A DNA stretch of 64,000 bases from Winogradskyella sp. J14-2 (GTDB taxonomy: Bacteria; Bacteroidota; Bacteroidia; Flavobacteriales; Flavobacteriaceae), in contig NZ_CP019388.1 in assembly GCF_001971725.1 (NCBI RefSeq), positions 372,001-436,000 on the forward strand, in the 5' to 3' direction. Of this stretch, positions 1-8,676 are shown in pieces. Under the pieces are notes generated by a model, which saw nothing but the letters and a program-made list of their open reading frames with translations, had not been told where the DNA came from and searched no databases. The position numbers and the translations under genes are program-made. The stretch's first letter is position 1; each line of letters starts with the position of its first letter.

Positions 1-510
1 TGTTTTATTAGGGATTACAACAATATTATTGTCGGCTTCCTTTAGTGTAAAATCTTTAAGATTAATATCTATGACTTCACCCGAAAAACCTGTTGTTTCT
101 ACCCAATTACCGATTTGGATTTTTTTTCGAAACGATAATATTAAGCCAGCAAAAGTATTAGCCAGTGTTCCTTGCAAGGCCAGACCTATAGCTAAACCTA
201 CCACTCCGGCACCTGCCAGCAATGAAGTTAAGGCTTTTCCCAGATTCATTACACCAAGTGATATAAATAAACCGAGCATAACTACTACAACGGCCGTTAC
301 TCTACTAATGGCAGCAGTAATAGACTTTTGATTAACCTTTTTAGACACTAGTTTACTAACTAGCTTACTAATATACTTGGCAGCAAAATAAGAAGCTACC
401 ATAACCAAAATGGCTAATATAAAATTGGGTATATATTCTATTATTGTGTTAAACCAGCCTTGTAGTTTAGAAATAAGATTACCAAAGGCAGTATTAAATT
501 GCTCTTTCAT
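1..510 (-). CDS. MscS-family small-conductance mechanosensitive channel, 3' truncated
   Basis: The reading frame starts at an ATG at 510 and stays open to the window edge, giving the first 170 residues; the C-terminus lies outside. The protein opens MKEQFNTAFGNLISKLQGW, has hydrophobic segments at about residues 22-45 and 65-90, and then the glycine/alanine-rich pore helix typical of MscS (LLAGAGVVGLAIGLALQG, about residues 96-114). The start of the beta domain follows (IQIGNWVETTGFSGEV). MscS channels open under membrane tension and release solutes during osmotic downshock. Family assignment is firm. The exact subfamily cannot be given because the C-terminal domain is missing. The divergent neighbour and gene order give no operon context. 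Confidence 0.9.
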   Translation of the reverse strand, partial: MKEQFNTAFGNLISKLQGWFNTIIEYIPNFILAILVMVASYFAAKYISKLVSKLVSKKVNQKSITAAISRVTAVVVVMLGLFISLGVMNLGKALTSLLAGAGVVGLAIGLALQGTLANTFAGLILSFRKKIQIGNWVETTGFSGEVIDINLKDFTLKEADNNIVVIPNKT

Positions 511-564
511 TTTAAGTATTTTAAAAGTGTTAAATGTTTGTATTTACGTTACTGATTAAGGGTA

Positions 565-1056
565 TTATACCTCATTTAATTGAGACGCGGTCTCTTTGGT
601 AAATGCATTTAACATCCAACTGCTTTTTTCTAATTCTCTTATGTAAGCACCAATAAGATCTATAGTTCCTTCATCGTTTGTTTGTTCTGCTTTATTGATT
701 ACTTTAGACATTTGCTTTAAAAGAATTGCATGATTCTCTAAAATGTCCTTTACCATTTCTTTATCTGTTTTTTTTGAAGAAACCTCAGAAATCGACGACG
801 TCTTTAGATAATCTTTTAAATTGCTCATTGGATGGTATCGTAGTGTTAATATTCTCTCGGCAATTTCATCAATTTTTACTCTGGCGTCTGTGTATAATTC
901 TTCAAATTTTTCATGTAATTCAAAAAAATTATCACCTAAGATATTCCAGTGGAAATTCCTTAAATTCTGATAATAAATGTGATAGTCTGCTAGTAAAGTG
1001 TTTAGTTCTACAACAGTTGGTAATAATTTTTCGTCTTCTATGTTTAAATAACTCAT
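565..1056 (-). CDS. dps: Dps family DNA-protecting ferritin-like protein
   Basis: A 163-residue protein of normal Dps length. The conserved block NLRNFHWNILGDNFFELHEKFEELY holds the His, and the following region (YTDARVKIDEIAERI) the Asp and Glu, of the intersubunit ferroxidase site. Dps forms 12-mers that oxidise and store iron with peroxide, and in many bacteria bind DNA in stationary phase or oxidative stress. It stands alone on the minus strand, between the MscS gene and a divergent small gene at 1310, with about 250 bases of AT-rich intergenic DNA upstream in which no clear operator was recognised. DNA binding itself cannot be judged, since the N-terminus is short and not strongly basic. 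Confidence 0.93.
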   Translation of the reverse strand: MSYLNIEDEKLLPTVVELNTLLADYHIYYQNLRNFHWNILGDNFFELHEKFEELYTDARVKIDEIAERILTLRYHPMSNLKDYLKTSSISEVSSKKTDKEMVKDILENHAILLKQMSKVINKAEQTNDEGTIDLIGAYIRELEKSSWMLNAFTKETASQLNEV

Positions 1057-1309
1057 AACTATTGTTTTCTTTTAATGGTTTTGTTTTAGACTCATATTTA
1101 ATATAGCAGCATAAGCAATTATGGCAAGAGACTTAACAAGCTTTAACCATTGGTGAAGTCTTTTAACATAATATTCTGTTAAAAAAAAGTAGGAATGTTA
1201 AGAGAATTTAACGTGTTGATCTTTTAAGTTAGAATAGTTAAAAATAAACTTGTGAGTTGAAAGAATTTTCAGTATAATGCGGTACTTTTAAAACACACAC
1301 ACAAATTTT

Positions 1310-1531
1310 ATGGGTAGACCAGCAACAAGACCAACAAAGCTTAAAGATGGTTTCTATATTGAAATCAGAAACAAGGGTTCTAAATCAGGTGTTAAACTAT
1401 ATAGTGGCACCAAATTGCAAATGCATCGCGCAATAAAAATGTACGAACGTTCTAAAGAAGTACTTATTCTCGGTGAGTCTGTAGACGGTAAATTTGTTGA
1501 AAAAGAACCGAAATTACATGTTGTAGAATAA
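1310..1531 (+). CDS. Small conserved basic protein of unknown function
   Basis: A 73-residue protein beginning MGRPATRPTKLKDGFYIEIR, rich in Lys and Arg, with no signal peptide or membrane segment. The composition and length are typical of a small cytosolic, possibly nucleic-acid-associated protein, but no motif proves that. It is a stand-alone gene: a 250-base intergenic region lies upstream, and a strong intrinsic terminator begins 17 bases after the stop codon. That isolated, well-terminated layout suggests a monocistronic, possibly well expressed gene. I recall similar small proteins in other Flavobacteriaceae but cannot name a family. The function is unknown. Confidence 0.75.
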   Translation: MGRPATRPTKLKDGFYIEIRNKGSKSGVKLYSGTKLQMHRAIKMYERSKEVLILGESVDGKFVEKEPKLHVVE

Positions 1532-1548
1532 CTAAATATACAAAATTG

Positions 1549-1582
1549 AAAAAGGGTGAATTTTAAATTTCACCCTTTTTTA
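1549..1582 (+). terminator. Rho-independent terminator of the 73-residue gene
   Basis: A 12-base stem, AAAAAGGGTGAA pairing with TTCACCCTTTTT, around a short AT loop, runs into a T-rich tail. It lies 17 bases past the stop codon at 1531. Confidence 0.85.
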
Positions 1583-1693
1583 TTTCACTTAAAAAAACAT
1601 ACTACAATTTAAAACTACTTATTTTTTTTATAAATTGTTAATTAGATTGCAAATTTTTAATTGTAGAAAACTAACTAATTAAATCAATTTATT

Positions 1694-2128
1694 ATGACAA
1701 ATTTATTGCAAAAACCACCTACTTGGTTTTGGATTGTGAGTGTTATAGCGCTTATTTGGAATAGCCTCGGTATTCATGGATACATTAGTCAAGCCTACAA
1801 ATTATCAGCTTACACAGATGCTTATACCAATGAGCAACTCAACATTATGTCTAATCTACCATCTTGGTATACTGCGTTATTTGCCATTGCAGTTTTTGCT
1901 GGTACACTAGGATGTGTACTATTGCTTCTAAGAAAAAAAGTTGCAAAGCCTATTCTTGTTTTATCTTTTACTGCCGCAACTATACAGATGGTTTACTTTT
2001 TGTTTATAGCAGATTTAAAAGGAATAGATTTTAGTAGTAATAAAATTATGGCATATATAATTATTGTATTTTCTTTATTTTTAGTTTGGTTCTCAAGCCA
2101 TTCGGTAAAAAAAGGCTATATCCATTAA
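1694..2128 (+). CDS. Four-helix membrane protein of unknown function
   Basis: A 144-residue protein with four predicted transmembrane helices: about residues 12-32 (WFWIVSVIALIWNSLGIHGY), 58-80 (WYTALFAIAVFAGTLGCVLLLL), 86-107 and 118-137. A charged RKK motif separates helices 2 and 3. Short proteins of this layout occur widely in Bacteroidota and are often auto-labelled as sugar transporters, but nothing visible here supports transport. It is flanked by the terminator of the preceding gene and by a hairpin-T-run after its own stop, so it is probably transcribed alone. The existence of the gene is well supported; its function is unknown. Confidence 0.75.
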   Translation: MTNLLQKPPTWFWIVSVIALIWNSLGIHGYISQAYKLSAYTDAYTNEQLNIMSNLPSWYTALFAIAVFAGTLGCVLLLLRKKVAKPILVLSFTAATIQMVYFLFIADLKGIDFSSNKIMAYIIIVFSLFLVWFSSHSVKKGYIH

Positions 2129-2154
2129 TTATATAACCAACCCAAACACTAAAG

Positions 2155-2186
2155 CGGAATTAGCTTAAGGGTTAATTCCCTTTTTT
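2155..2186 (+). terminator. Rho-independent terminator after the four-helix membrane protein gene
   Basis: The arms GGAATTA and TAATTCC pair around a nine-base loop, followed by CTTTTTT. The element abuts the stop codon of the convergent truA-like gene. Confidence 0.7.
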
Positions 2187-2970
2187 AATCAAATTTTAAT
2201 TTATGAAGTATAAGCCCAGAGGCAGGAGCAACATAATCCATAATTTCCTTACTATCTTCCTTAAGACTATTGCTAATGTAATCTAGTGTTACCTCTCCTC
2301 TACCTAATTTTATAAGACATCCCATCATTAATCGAATTTGGTTGCGCATAAAACCTTTCCCTCTTATGATAAATACATACGACTTCTGCGGGAAGAAATT
2401 AGCTGTGTATATAGCATTATCCATAATCTCACAATATTCAATTGTTCTCCGATATTCACCTTTGTCCGTAGCTTTATAGCAATAGGGTTTAAAGTTGTGG
2501 GTACCTTTAAATAATCTTGCTCCTTCCTTCATTACATTGATGTTAAGAGGTTCTAAAATGGTCGTTAAAATCGGCGCACAAAACGGGTGATTTTTTTGAC
2601 CGTGAGAAAACACATAGTGGTATTCCTTTATTTTAGAATCTTGAATAATATTAAAATCCTTATCCACTTCTTCAATAGACAAAGCCCTTATATCTTGCGG
2701 TAGATTATAATTAAAAAGATCTAAAAAAGCTGTAAAATCTGTAATTGGCGTGTTGTATATAAATAATTCTAATGCAGCCTCATTTGCAGAAACCATGGCA
2801 TCTGTTCGTCCTGCTCCAAGTGTTTTAAATCTTGTTTCGCCCAATATATATTTTAAGGTTTTATCTATCATGAGATGTAATGTTTTTACATCTGGCTGTT
2901 TTTGCCAACCATGAAAGCGATAGCCAAGATATTGTATTTTTATAAGGTAATAAAAGCGTTTATCAAACAT
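2185..2970 (-). CDS. tRNA pseudouridine synthase A-like protein (divergent TruA paralogue)
   Basis: A 261-residue protein with the TruA fold signature: an N-terminal strand-and-loop segment (YYLIKIQYLGYRFHGWQKQP), the catalytic Asp motif GAGRTDAMVSA, and the C-terminal motif RGKGFMRNQIRLMMG. TruA converts uridines 38-40 of tRNA anticodon arms to pseudouridine. The catalytic motif departs from the usual GRTDAGVHA: Met replaces Gly and Ser replaces His. This suggests a second, specialised TruA paralogue rather than the main enzyme, so no gene symbol is given. The ATG at 2970 is preferred to a GTG two codons upstream because the protein then opens MFDKRFYYL, close to the family start. It is convergent with the gene at 1694. 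Confidence 0.85.
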   Translation of the reverse strand: MFDKRFYYLIKIQYLGYRFHGWQKQPDVKTLHLMIDKTLKYILGETRFKTLGAGRTDAMVSANEAALELFIYNTPITDFTAFLDLFNYNLPQDIRALSIEEVDKDFNIIQDSKIKEYHYVFSHGQKNHPFCAPILTTILEPLNINVMKEGARLFKGTHNFKPYCYKATDKGEYRRTIEYCEIMDNAIYTANFFPQKSYVFIIRGKGFMRNQIRLMMGCLIKLGRGEVTLDYISNSLKEDSKEIMDYVAPASGLILHKLKFD

Positions 2971-3032
2971 AATCACAAGAACGTTAATTTATCAAAATTT
3001 CCAAAAACTATTCTTATTTTATAATTTAGCCT

Positions 3033-3836
3033 ATGATGCTGAAAACACCTTATCCTTTTGATCCCTCACTAAAACACCATGCTATAATTGGTTTATTATT
3101 AGCACTTTGGATATTTGTGTTTCTATTTTTTTCAGAACCATTAGATGTTAACCAATTTAGTTTCAAAGAAAAACTTACATATCTTCCTGGCTATGGCATG
3201 GTTGGTGGTTTTTGTTATCTCATTTTTTTACCTTTTCAGAGGTTTTTACATAAAAGCTTATATAGTTGTTGGACAATTTTAAACGAAATAGTTTTTCTAC
3301 TTAGTTTTTGTGTTTTGGCAATAACAATAGCGCGTTTATATTACTTATATATAATTATGGCAAATGAGCGTTATCCATATACGTTAGGCTATATGCTAAA
3401 AACAATTTTATTACCTGCTGCAGCCACTATTTTACCCATTATAACTGTGGCTCGTTATGCGTTTGGAAAGTATTATGAAAAACAACTAAATAACCAGAAA
3501 ATTGAAATTAAAGGTAGCGGTAATTATGAAGGACTAAGGTTACATTTTAATGATATTGTCGGTATTAAATCCTCTGATAATTATATTGAGGTACAGTACT
3601 TATCTGGTAACGCATTAAAAAAGACACTCATTAGAAATAAGTTGTCTGTAATAGATAAAGAATTTCCTAAACTTATAAGAACCCACCGCTCCCATCTTAT
3701 AAATCCATACCATTTTAGGCAGTGGAAAACAGATAACGGAAAATATATTTTAATACTCTCTCACGATATTAAGACACCTGTTTCTAAAACCTACCTCCAA
3801 GATGTAAAATCGATTTTAGATTCTACCACAAATTAA
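3033..3836 (+). CDS. Membrane-anchored LytTR-domain transcriptional regulator
   Basis: A 267-residue protein. The N-terminal half has about four transmembrane helices (near residues 18-35, 52-70, 84-106 and 124-142). The C-terminal ~100 residues form a LytTR DNA-binding domain: it begins at the strand GLRLHFNDIVGIKSSDNYIE and contains FPKLIRTHRSHLINPYHF, the classical core. LytTR proteins bind direct repeats in promoters; this membrane-bound type, lacking a receiver domain, is common in Bacteroidota. The S41 peptidase-like gene follows 96 bases later with its own promoter box, so it could be a target, but that is inference. Class assignment is firm; signal and targets are unknown. Confidence 0.9.
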   Translation: MMLKTPYPFDPSLKHHAIIGLLLALWIFVFLFFSEPLDVNQFSFKEKLTYLPGYGMVGGFCYLIFLPFQRFLHKSLYSCWTILNEIVFLLSFCVLAITIARLYYLYIIMANERYPYTLGYMLKTILLPAAATILPIITVARYAFGKYYEKQLNNQKIEIKGSGNYEGLRLHFNDIVGIKSSDNYIEVQYLSGNALKKTLIRNKLSVIDKEFPKLIRTHRSHLINPYHFRQWKTDNGKYILILSHDIKTPVSKTYLQDVKSILDSTTN

Positions 3837-3890
3837 GGTTATTTCGCCCCAAACACCCATTTTTACTAGACGCGACAAAAACTTCTAAAG

Positions 3891-3898
3891 TATATTTG
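3891..3898 (+). promoter_or_regulatory. Candidate Bacteroidota -7 promoter box (TATATTTG) for the S41 peptidase gene
   Basis: An exact match to TAnnTTTG, 34 bases before the start codon at 3933. No good -33 TTTG is visible. Confidence 0.5.
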
Positions 3899-3932
3899 CC
3901 CTAGAAAGTTTAATCCTAAAAGCCATTAAATC

Positions 3933-5138
3933 ATGAAAAATTTAGTAATTGCATTTACAGTAATTTCTATATCATTTGCATCCGCTTTGTGGTCTCAAAG
4001 TCCACAATGTGACTGTAAAGCTGATTTAGATTTTATTATTGAAAAATTAAAAAAGACACCGTCATACAACAAGCAGATAAAAAATGCAGCCTTAGATGAG
4101 TTCAATCAAACATATCAAAACTTAACCAAAGATTTAGACAGCACTATATCAATTATAGACTGCTACAAAAGGATTCAGGATCTCATAACGACTGTCAATG
4201 ATTTTCACTTTAATCTTTACTTTAATTATAAGGATGAAAAATCATATTTAGGACGTTATTCTGAAGATGAAATTTCACGATTGCATAAATCTTTAAAAAG
4301 CGTTAATTCAAAATCTATAGAAGGTATATACAAGTTAGGTAAGACCGAAATAAAAGTGGGTATTAAGCATAAAAACAAAAATATTATTGAAGGATTTGTT
4401 CTTTCTAGTAACGATTCACTATGGCAAAAAGGAGATATTCTCCTTGTTGGCAGCAAAAATAAATTTGGTAAATACAACCTCACGTATTACAAGTCAAACA
4501 ACAAACAATTACAGATGTTAAATAATATTTCTTTTGATAATGAACGACTAATGAGTTTTAAAAAATTGGAGAACTTATTTAACGAAGAATTTAAAAACGA
4601 CAAAACTAGTAACTGGGAATTCAAAGAACTTAACAAAGATGTGCAATATCTTTACATGGGTAGTTTTAACAGAAATGACGCCAATAAAAAAGCTTCTAAA
4701 GAATTCTACAGACAGATAAAAAACAAACTCAAAGCACCTTATATTATCGTTGATTTAAGAAGTAATGGTGGTGGTGCAAGTAAGATTTCAGACCCTTTTT
4801 TAAAATTACTCAAAAAGACAAAATCCAAAATCTATATTATTACCAATAGTTTTACAATAAGTAATGGTGAACAATTTACTTTAAAATTGAAAAACGAAAC
4901 CAATTCAGTTCACTTAGGGCAAACCACTTTTGGCGCTTTAGCCTACGGGTCTAATTATGGTAACCTATACACAACACCATCTGGATATTTCTCTTTCTAT
5001 CCGACCGATATGGATTTTCATAATATATATTACAAATATGAAGGATTTGGGATTATACCAGATATAACATTAGAGTTTGACAAGGATTGGGTTGAGCAAA
5101 CTCTGGATATCATTAAAAATGAAACTCAGAAGCAGTGA
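3933..5138 (+). CDS. Secreted S41 family (C-terminal processing) peptidase-like protein
   Basis: A 401-residue protein with a signal peptide (residues 1-20, ending near SALWSQ). The C-terminal half carries the S41 core: IIVDLRSNGGGASK at about 270-284 and TNSFTISNGEQF at 304-315, where Ser310 occupies the nucleophile position. The usual general-base Lys lies about four residues further on in classical CtpA, and here the match is weak (TLKLK), so catalysis is not certain. No clear PDZ domain is visible, making it closer to the interphotoreceptor retinoid-binding/tricorn-like S41 branch. It probably acts in the periplasm or outside the cell. It has its own promoter box and terminator. Confidence 0.82.
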   Translation: MKNLVIAFTVISISFASALWSQSPQCDCKADLDFIIEKLKKTPSYNKQIKNAALDEFNQTYQNLTKDLDSTISIIDCYKRIQDLITTVNDFHFNLYFNYKDEKSYLGRYSEDEISRLHKSLKSVNSKSIEGIYKLGKTEIKVGIKHKNKNIIEGFVLSSNDSLWQKGDILLVGSKNKFGKYNLTYYKSNNKQLQMLNNISFDNERLMSFKKLENLFNEEFKNDKTSNWEFKELNKDVQYLYMGSFNRNDANKKASKEFYRQIKNKLKAPYIIVDLRSNGGGASKISDPFLKLLKKTKSKIYIITNSFTISNGEQFTLKLKNETNSVHLGQTTFGALAYGSNYGNLYTTPSGYFSFYPTDMDFHNIYYKYEGFGIIPDITLEFDKDWVEQTLDIIKNETQKQ

Positions 5139-5182
5139 TATGGTTCTAATGTGCGATTAAACTTTCACTTTTAGATTAGATG

Positions 5183-5212
5183 AACTGCCAATATAAAAAT
5201 TGGCAGTTTTTT
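5183..5212 (+). terminator. Rho-independent terminator of the S41 peptidase gene
   Basis: Arms AACTGCCAAT and ATTGGCAGTT form a perfect ten-base stem around TAAAA-type loop sequence, followed by TTTTTTG. It lies 45 bases after the stop codon. Confidence 0.9.
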
Positions 5213-5231
5213 GTTTATAATATATAATACA

Positions 5232-5272
5232 GAAAAAAAAAGACCATTTAGTCAATCTGCTTAATAGTCTTT
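5232..5272 (-). terminator. Rho-independent terminator of the M43 metalloprotease gene
   Basis: On the minus strand AAAGACTATT pairs with AATGGTCTTT (one G-U) and is followed by nine T residues. It sits 25 bases beyond the stop codon at 5297. Confidence 0.75.
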
Positions 5273-5296
5273 TGCAACTACCAATTAACTACATAT

Positions 5297-7099
5297 CTAA
5301 TCTAAGATTACTTTTTTAACCTTTAATTGGCTGCTATTTGCAACTTTTATAATATAAATTCCACTATTTAGTCCTGTCACGTTAATGGTATTCTGAGTAG
5401 ATGAGATGTCTAATATTTCACTCTTTACTAGTCGTCCTTGCATATCGTACAAATCTGCTCTAGAAATTTCCAATAACTGTCCCTTTATAATCATTTCATC
5501 ATTTAAATTGTCAAGATATATAGTTAGATCAAATGTGTCATTATTATCAATGGATAATGTACCAGGTTCAATGTACAACGCATAATCTTCAGACTGACCA
5601 TATGCTAATGACGAATAACAAGCCGAATTTATTGTACTAACTCCACCGTATCTATTATCAACATCTGTCATTAATCTCACTCTAACATAACTATCGTATG
5701 GTATTGTTGTAGGATATGTTAAAGAAACTGGTACTATAGAACCGCCAAGAATATCTTCTGAATAATGCTGTGTTTCAGCATCATCATCAAAATCACCATC
5801 GTTATTCCAATCTATCCAAACACCCAATTGATGAAAATTACCAGCTGCAATTTCAACATTTATAGTATAGGGATTATCAGTATCAATATTAAAAAGACCA
5901 CTACAATTAACGCTTCTATCCAAGTTTCCACCATCGTTATCTGTTGTAGATGAAATAAACGTGGTAGAATTTAATTCAACACTCAATATACCTGCTAAAT
6001 TTGTGCCTGCTGGTGAGTTTGGTGAACATGTGCTGGCAGGTGCTATAAACCCTAACTCTGGTTCCTGATCTCCTTTAGAGTCGACAATTCTACTTCCATT
6101 TATCGCAGCCCTTGCCCTTGTTTTTTGGTCTTCGGTTAACCTATCAGTACAAAAATAATAACTCATAACATTGTTAATTGTGTTATTATCTACCCATGGG
6201 CTTCCCGTACAAGTATTGTTGGCTGGGCATGTACTTGTTTCTCTTTGATGTGGCACTGTATCCGCACAACCATCACTATCTGTTCCAACAGCTACATCTG
6301 CAGGACAAGCGTCAGATATACCGTCGTTATTAGTGTCATCACCTTGAAAAGTGTGATACAAATGAAGGTAATGCCCTATTTCGTGTACAACTGTACTATT
6401 ATCTCCATTTGAATTGAGTCCCCAACCATTAGTATTACCAGGATCATGGCCAAAAACAGTAGACATCATTACAGATCCATGCGTACTAAAAATTTCATTA
6501 TAAAAATAGGCGTACCCTTGAAAACCAAATCCACCATTGTTGTTATCTAATTCAGTAACAATCCAAATATTCAAGTAATCTGTTTGTGGCCAGCTAACTA
6601 AGGACCTTATATCACTATAATTAGCACCATTTGAGTTTAAAACATTGACACCATATTGCGAATAACCAGCCAAACCGGAAGCATCTATTCTATTGATGCC
6701 ATTTGTTGCACCGCAATTAGGATCTCTTTGTGCTAATTCAAATTCGATTTCAAAATCAACTGAACTGCCGGGAGTAAGACCTCTGTAAAAATCATTAAGA
6801 TTATCTATACTGCTTTGAATTTGAGCATCTGAAATATTAGAACCTGTCCCTTCTGCTTCACCCAAATGTAATACATGTACAACAACAGGTATGGTATAAA
6901 CTGCACCATTTCGCTGAGCCAGATCACCACTTGCAATAATATTTTGAATCTTTTGCTCAGCTAACTGCTCTTGCTGAACATAACTTGGGTCTTGTAATAA
7001 TAATTCTCTTTGACTATCGAATGCACATTGCTGAGCAAAAACAGAATATGCATTTAAACAAAAGAAGGTCATTACAATGATAATTGTAAAGTTTTTCAT
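5297..7099 (-). CDS. Secreted M43 (pappalysin-like) zinc metalloprotease with GEVED domain and T9SS sorting domain
   Basis: A 600-residue secreted protein. In order: a signal peptide (1-22); a metzincin catalytic domain with the extended zinc site HEIGHYLHLYH at 239-249 and Met-turn NNVMSYYF at 309-316; a GEVED domain at about 395-510 with the Asp-rich block DWNNDGDFDDDAET; and a type A T9SS C-terminal sorting domain at about 520-600 (LYDMQGRLVKSEI, LNSGIYIIKV, ending VKKVILD). M43 proteins digest extracellular protein. T9SS sorting domains direct cargo across the outer membrane and usually lead to surface anchoring or release. All key residues are present. It is monocistronic, with a terminator. 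The T9SS regulator PorX is encoded elsewhere in this window. Confidence 0.93.
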   Translation of the reverse strand: MKNFTIIIVMTFFCLNAYSVFAQQCAFDSQRELLLQDPSYVQQEQLAEQKIQNIIASGDLAQRNGAVYTIPVVVHVLHLGEAEGTGSNISDAQIQSSIDNLNDFYRGLTPGSSVDFEIEFELAQRDPNCGATNGINRIDASGLAGYSQYGVNVLNSNGANYSDIRSLVSWPQTDYLNIWIVTELDNNNGGFGFQGYAYFYNEIFSTHGSVMMSTVFGHDPGNTNGWGLNSNGDNSTVVHEIGHYLHLYHTFQGDDTNNDGISDACPADVAVGTDSDGCADTVPHQRETSTCPANNTCTGSPWVDNNTINNVMSYYFCTDRLTEDQKTRARAAINGSRIVDSKGDQEPELGFIAPASTCSPNSPAGTNLAGILSVELNSTTFISSTTDNDGGNLDRSVNCSGLFNIDTDNPYTINVEIAAGNFHQLGVWIDWNNDGDFDDDAETQHYSEDILGGSIVPVSLTYPTTIPYDSYVRVRLMTDVDNRYGGVSTINSACYSSLAYGQSEDYALYIEPGTLSIDNNDTFDLTIYLDNLNDEMIIKGQLLEISRADLYDMQGRLVKSEILDISSTQNTINVTGLNSGIYIIKVANSSQLKVKKVILD

Positions 7100-7162
7100 C
7101 GAGATTTGGGTTAAGATTTAGATGCGCAATATACACATTTTCAACAAAAAACAACTTTTTAT

Positions 7163-7176
7163 CGTAAATATTTACG
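7163..7176. repeat. 14-bp perfect palindrome after the his operon
   Basis: CGTAAAT followed by ATTTACG, 18 bases beyond the hisIE stop and 64 bases upstream of the metalloprotease start. There is no T run, so a terminator role is doubtful. Confidence 0.35.
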
Positions 7177-7193
7177 TTTAATCGGTAAAATCA

Positions 7194-7793
7194 TCATTTA
7201 TGCCTTTCTTTAAGAGTAGAAACTACATCTTCCAACTTAAACCCTTTGGCTTGTAACAACATTAAATAATGAAATAATAAATCTGCACTTTCGTTTAGAA
7301 ATAAATCGTCGTTATTGTCTTTAGCTTCGATAACGACTTCTACAGCTTCTTCACCAACTTTTTGAGCCACTTTATTGATACCTTTTTCAAATAAAGAAGC
7401 TACATAAGATTTTTCAGTATTACCAGCTTCTACTCTACTTTGTATGGTGTTTTCTAACTGTGTTAAAAATCCATAAGATTCGGTATTAGCTTCATACCAA
7501 CACGTATCACTTCCTTTGTGACACGTTGGTCCTTTTGGATTTACTGTAATTAATAACGTATCGTTATCGCAATCTAATTTAATATCTATTAAGTTTAAAA
7601 CGTTACCACTTTCTTTTCCTTTGGTCCAAAGTCGGTTTTTGGTACGGCTAAAAAAGGTCACCAACTTCGTATCTAGTGTCTTTTTTAACGCTTCTTCGTT
7701 CATATAACCCAACATCAACACATTTTTAGTTACTGCATCTTGAATGATTGCTGGGACTAATCCGTCGTTATTTTTATTGAAATTTATGTTCAT
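7194..7793 (-). CDS. hisIE: Bifunctional phosphoribosyl-AMP cyclohydrolase / phosphoribosyl-ATP pyrophosphatase
   Basis: A 199-residue fusion that performs steps 2 and 3 of histidine synthesis. The N-terminal HisI domain (about 1-105) has MLGYMNEEAL, RLWTKGKESG and the metal/zinc ligands in DCDNDTLL and GPTCHKGSDTCWYE. The C-terminal HisE domain (about 110-199) has the MazG-like acidic helices KVGEEAVEVVIEAK and ESADLLFHYLMLL. The ATG at 7793 is preferred to one 11 codons upstream because HisI proteins start close to this point and the upstream extension runs into a palindromic repeat. It is the last gene of the operon, with 48 bases to hisF. Confidence 0.95.
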   Translation of the reverse strand: MNINFNKNNDGLVPAIIQDAVTKNVLMLGYMNEEALKKTLDTKLVTFFSRTKNRLWTKGKESGNVLNLIDIKLDCDNDTLLITVNPKGPTCHKGSDTCWYEANTESYGFLTQLENTIQSRVEAGNTEKSYVASLFEKGINKVAQKVGEEAVEVVIEAKDNNDDLFLNESADLLFHYLMLLQAKGFKLEDVVSTLKERHK

Positions 7794-7813
7794 TATATTT
7801 TTTCGCTTTATGA

Positions 7814-7839
7814 GATCCTGAATCAAGTGCGGAATGACA
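7814..7839. repeat. Degenerate palindromic repeat, hisF-hisIE gap
   Basis: The 17-nt half TCAAGTGCGGAATGACA is identical to the copy at 8657-8673; the other arm is decayed. Confidence 0.6.
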
Positions 7840-7841
7840 AG

Positions 7842-8597
7842 TTATAATCTAACAGAAATACCTTCCTGCTTTAATTCTTCTTTTAAATTTTTTATTTCAA
7901 TTTCACCAAAATGAAATACACTTGCAGCCAAAGCAGCATCTGCATTTCCTACTTTAAAGGTATCTGTAAAATGCTGAATTGTTCCTGCTCCACCAGACGC
8001 AATTATCGGGATATTTACAGTGTCTGATAGTTTAGCCAAAGCTTTATTTGCAAATCCGTTTTTAGTTCCGTCGTTATTCATAGACGTAAACAGAATTTCG
8101 CCTGCGCCTCTTGTTTCAACTTCTTTTGACCAATCAAATAAATCTAATTCGGTTGGTATACTTCCACCAGCTAGATGTACTTTCCATTGTCCATTAACTT
8201 GTTTAGCATCTATAGCAACCACAACACATTGACTACCAAATTTACTTGATAATTCGTTTACCAATTCTGGTCGTTTTACAGCTGAAGAATTTACAGATAT
8301 TTTGTCTGCACCAGATTTTAAAAGTATATCTACATCTTCGATACTTGAAATTCCGCCACCAACAGTAAATGGAATATTGACTTGTTCGGCGACTTTTAGC
8401 ACCATTTCAATCATTGTTTTTCTACCTTCTAAAGTTGCTGAAATATCTAAAAACACCAATTCGTCTGCACCTTTTACCGCATACTGTTTTGCTAATTCTA
8501 CAGGATCGCCTGCGTCTCTTAAATTAACAAAATTAACGCCTTTAACGGTTCGACCGTTTTTGATATCTAGACAAGGTATGATTCGTTTTGTTAGCAT
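7842..8597 (-). CDS. hisF: Imidazole glycerol phosphate synthase cyclase subunit
   Basis: A 251-residue (beta/alpha)8 barrel of standard length. It starts [21 protein letters not shown], with the first catalytic Asp in CLDIKNG; the second catalytic Asp is in [10 protein letters not shown]. Phosphate-binding loops are TVGGGI and ASGGAGT. HisF takes ammonia from HisH and closes the imidazole ring, giving IGP and AICAR. It is followed by hisIE after 244 bases measured start to start of the gap region, with only a 48-base gap to the hisIE start. The 78-base gap upstream to hisA holds two palindromic repeats, one of which ends nine bases before the start codon. Confidence 0.97.
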   Translation of the reverse strand: MLTKRIIPCLDIKNGRTVKGVNFVNLRDAGDPVELAKQYAVKGADELVFLDISATLEGRKTMIEMVLKVAEQVNIPFTVGGGISSIEDVDILLKSGADKISVNSSAVKRPELVNELSSKFGSQCVVVAIDAKQVNGQWKVHLAGGSIPTELDLFDWSKEVETRGAGEILFTSMNNDGTKNGFANKALAKLSDTVNIPIIASGGAGTIQHFTDTFKVGNADAALAASVFHFGEIEIKNLKEELKQEGISVRL

Positions 8598-8605
8598 AGT
8601 TTTTC

Positions 8606-8623
8606 TTCCTGCGAAAGCAGGAA
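8606..8623. repeat. Palindromic repeat TTCCTGC-GAAA-GCAGGAA upstream of hisF
   Basis: A seven-base perfect stem with a GAAA loop. On the coding strand it ends eight bases before the hisF start codon and brings an AGGAA purine run into ribosome-binding distance. Confidence 0.75.
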
Positions 8624-8646
8624 TCTATTTTTTAAATTTTCAAAGT

Positions 8647-8673
8647 GGATTCCGCATCAAGTGCGGAATGACA
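8647..8673. repeat. Palindromic repeat ATTCCGCA-TCAAG-TGCGGAAT, hisA-hisF gap
   Basis: An eight-base perfect stem with a TCAAG loop. A degenerate relative is at 7814-7839, and one with the same TCAAG loop is at 18914-18932. Confidence 0.75.
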
Positions 8674-8676
8674 GTT

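Noticed and set aside
1243-1252. TAAACTTG as a promoter box for the 73-residue gene
   Set aside because: It has one mismatch to TAnnTTTG and lies about 58 bases from the start; support is too weak to list as a feature.
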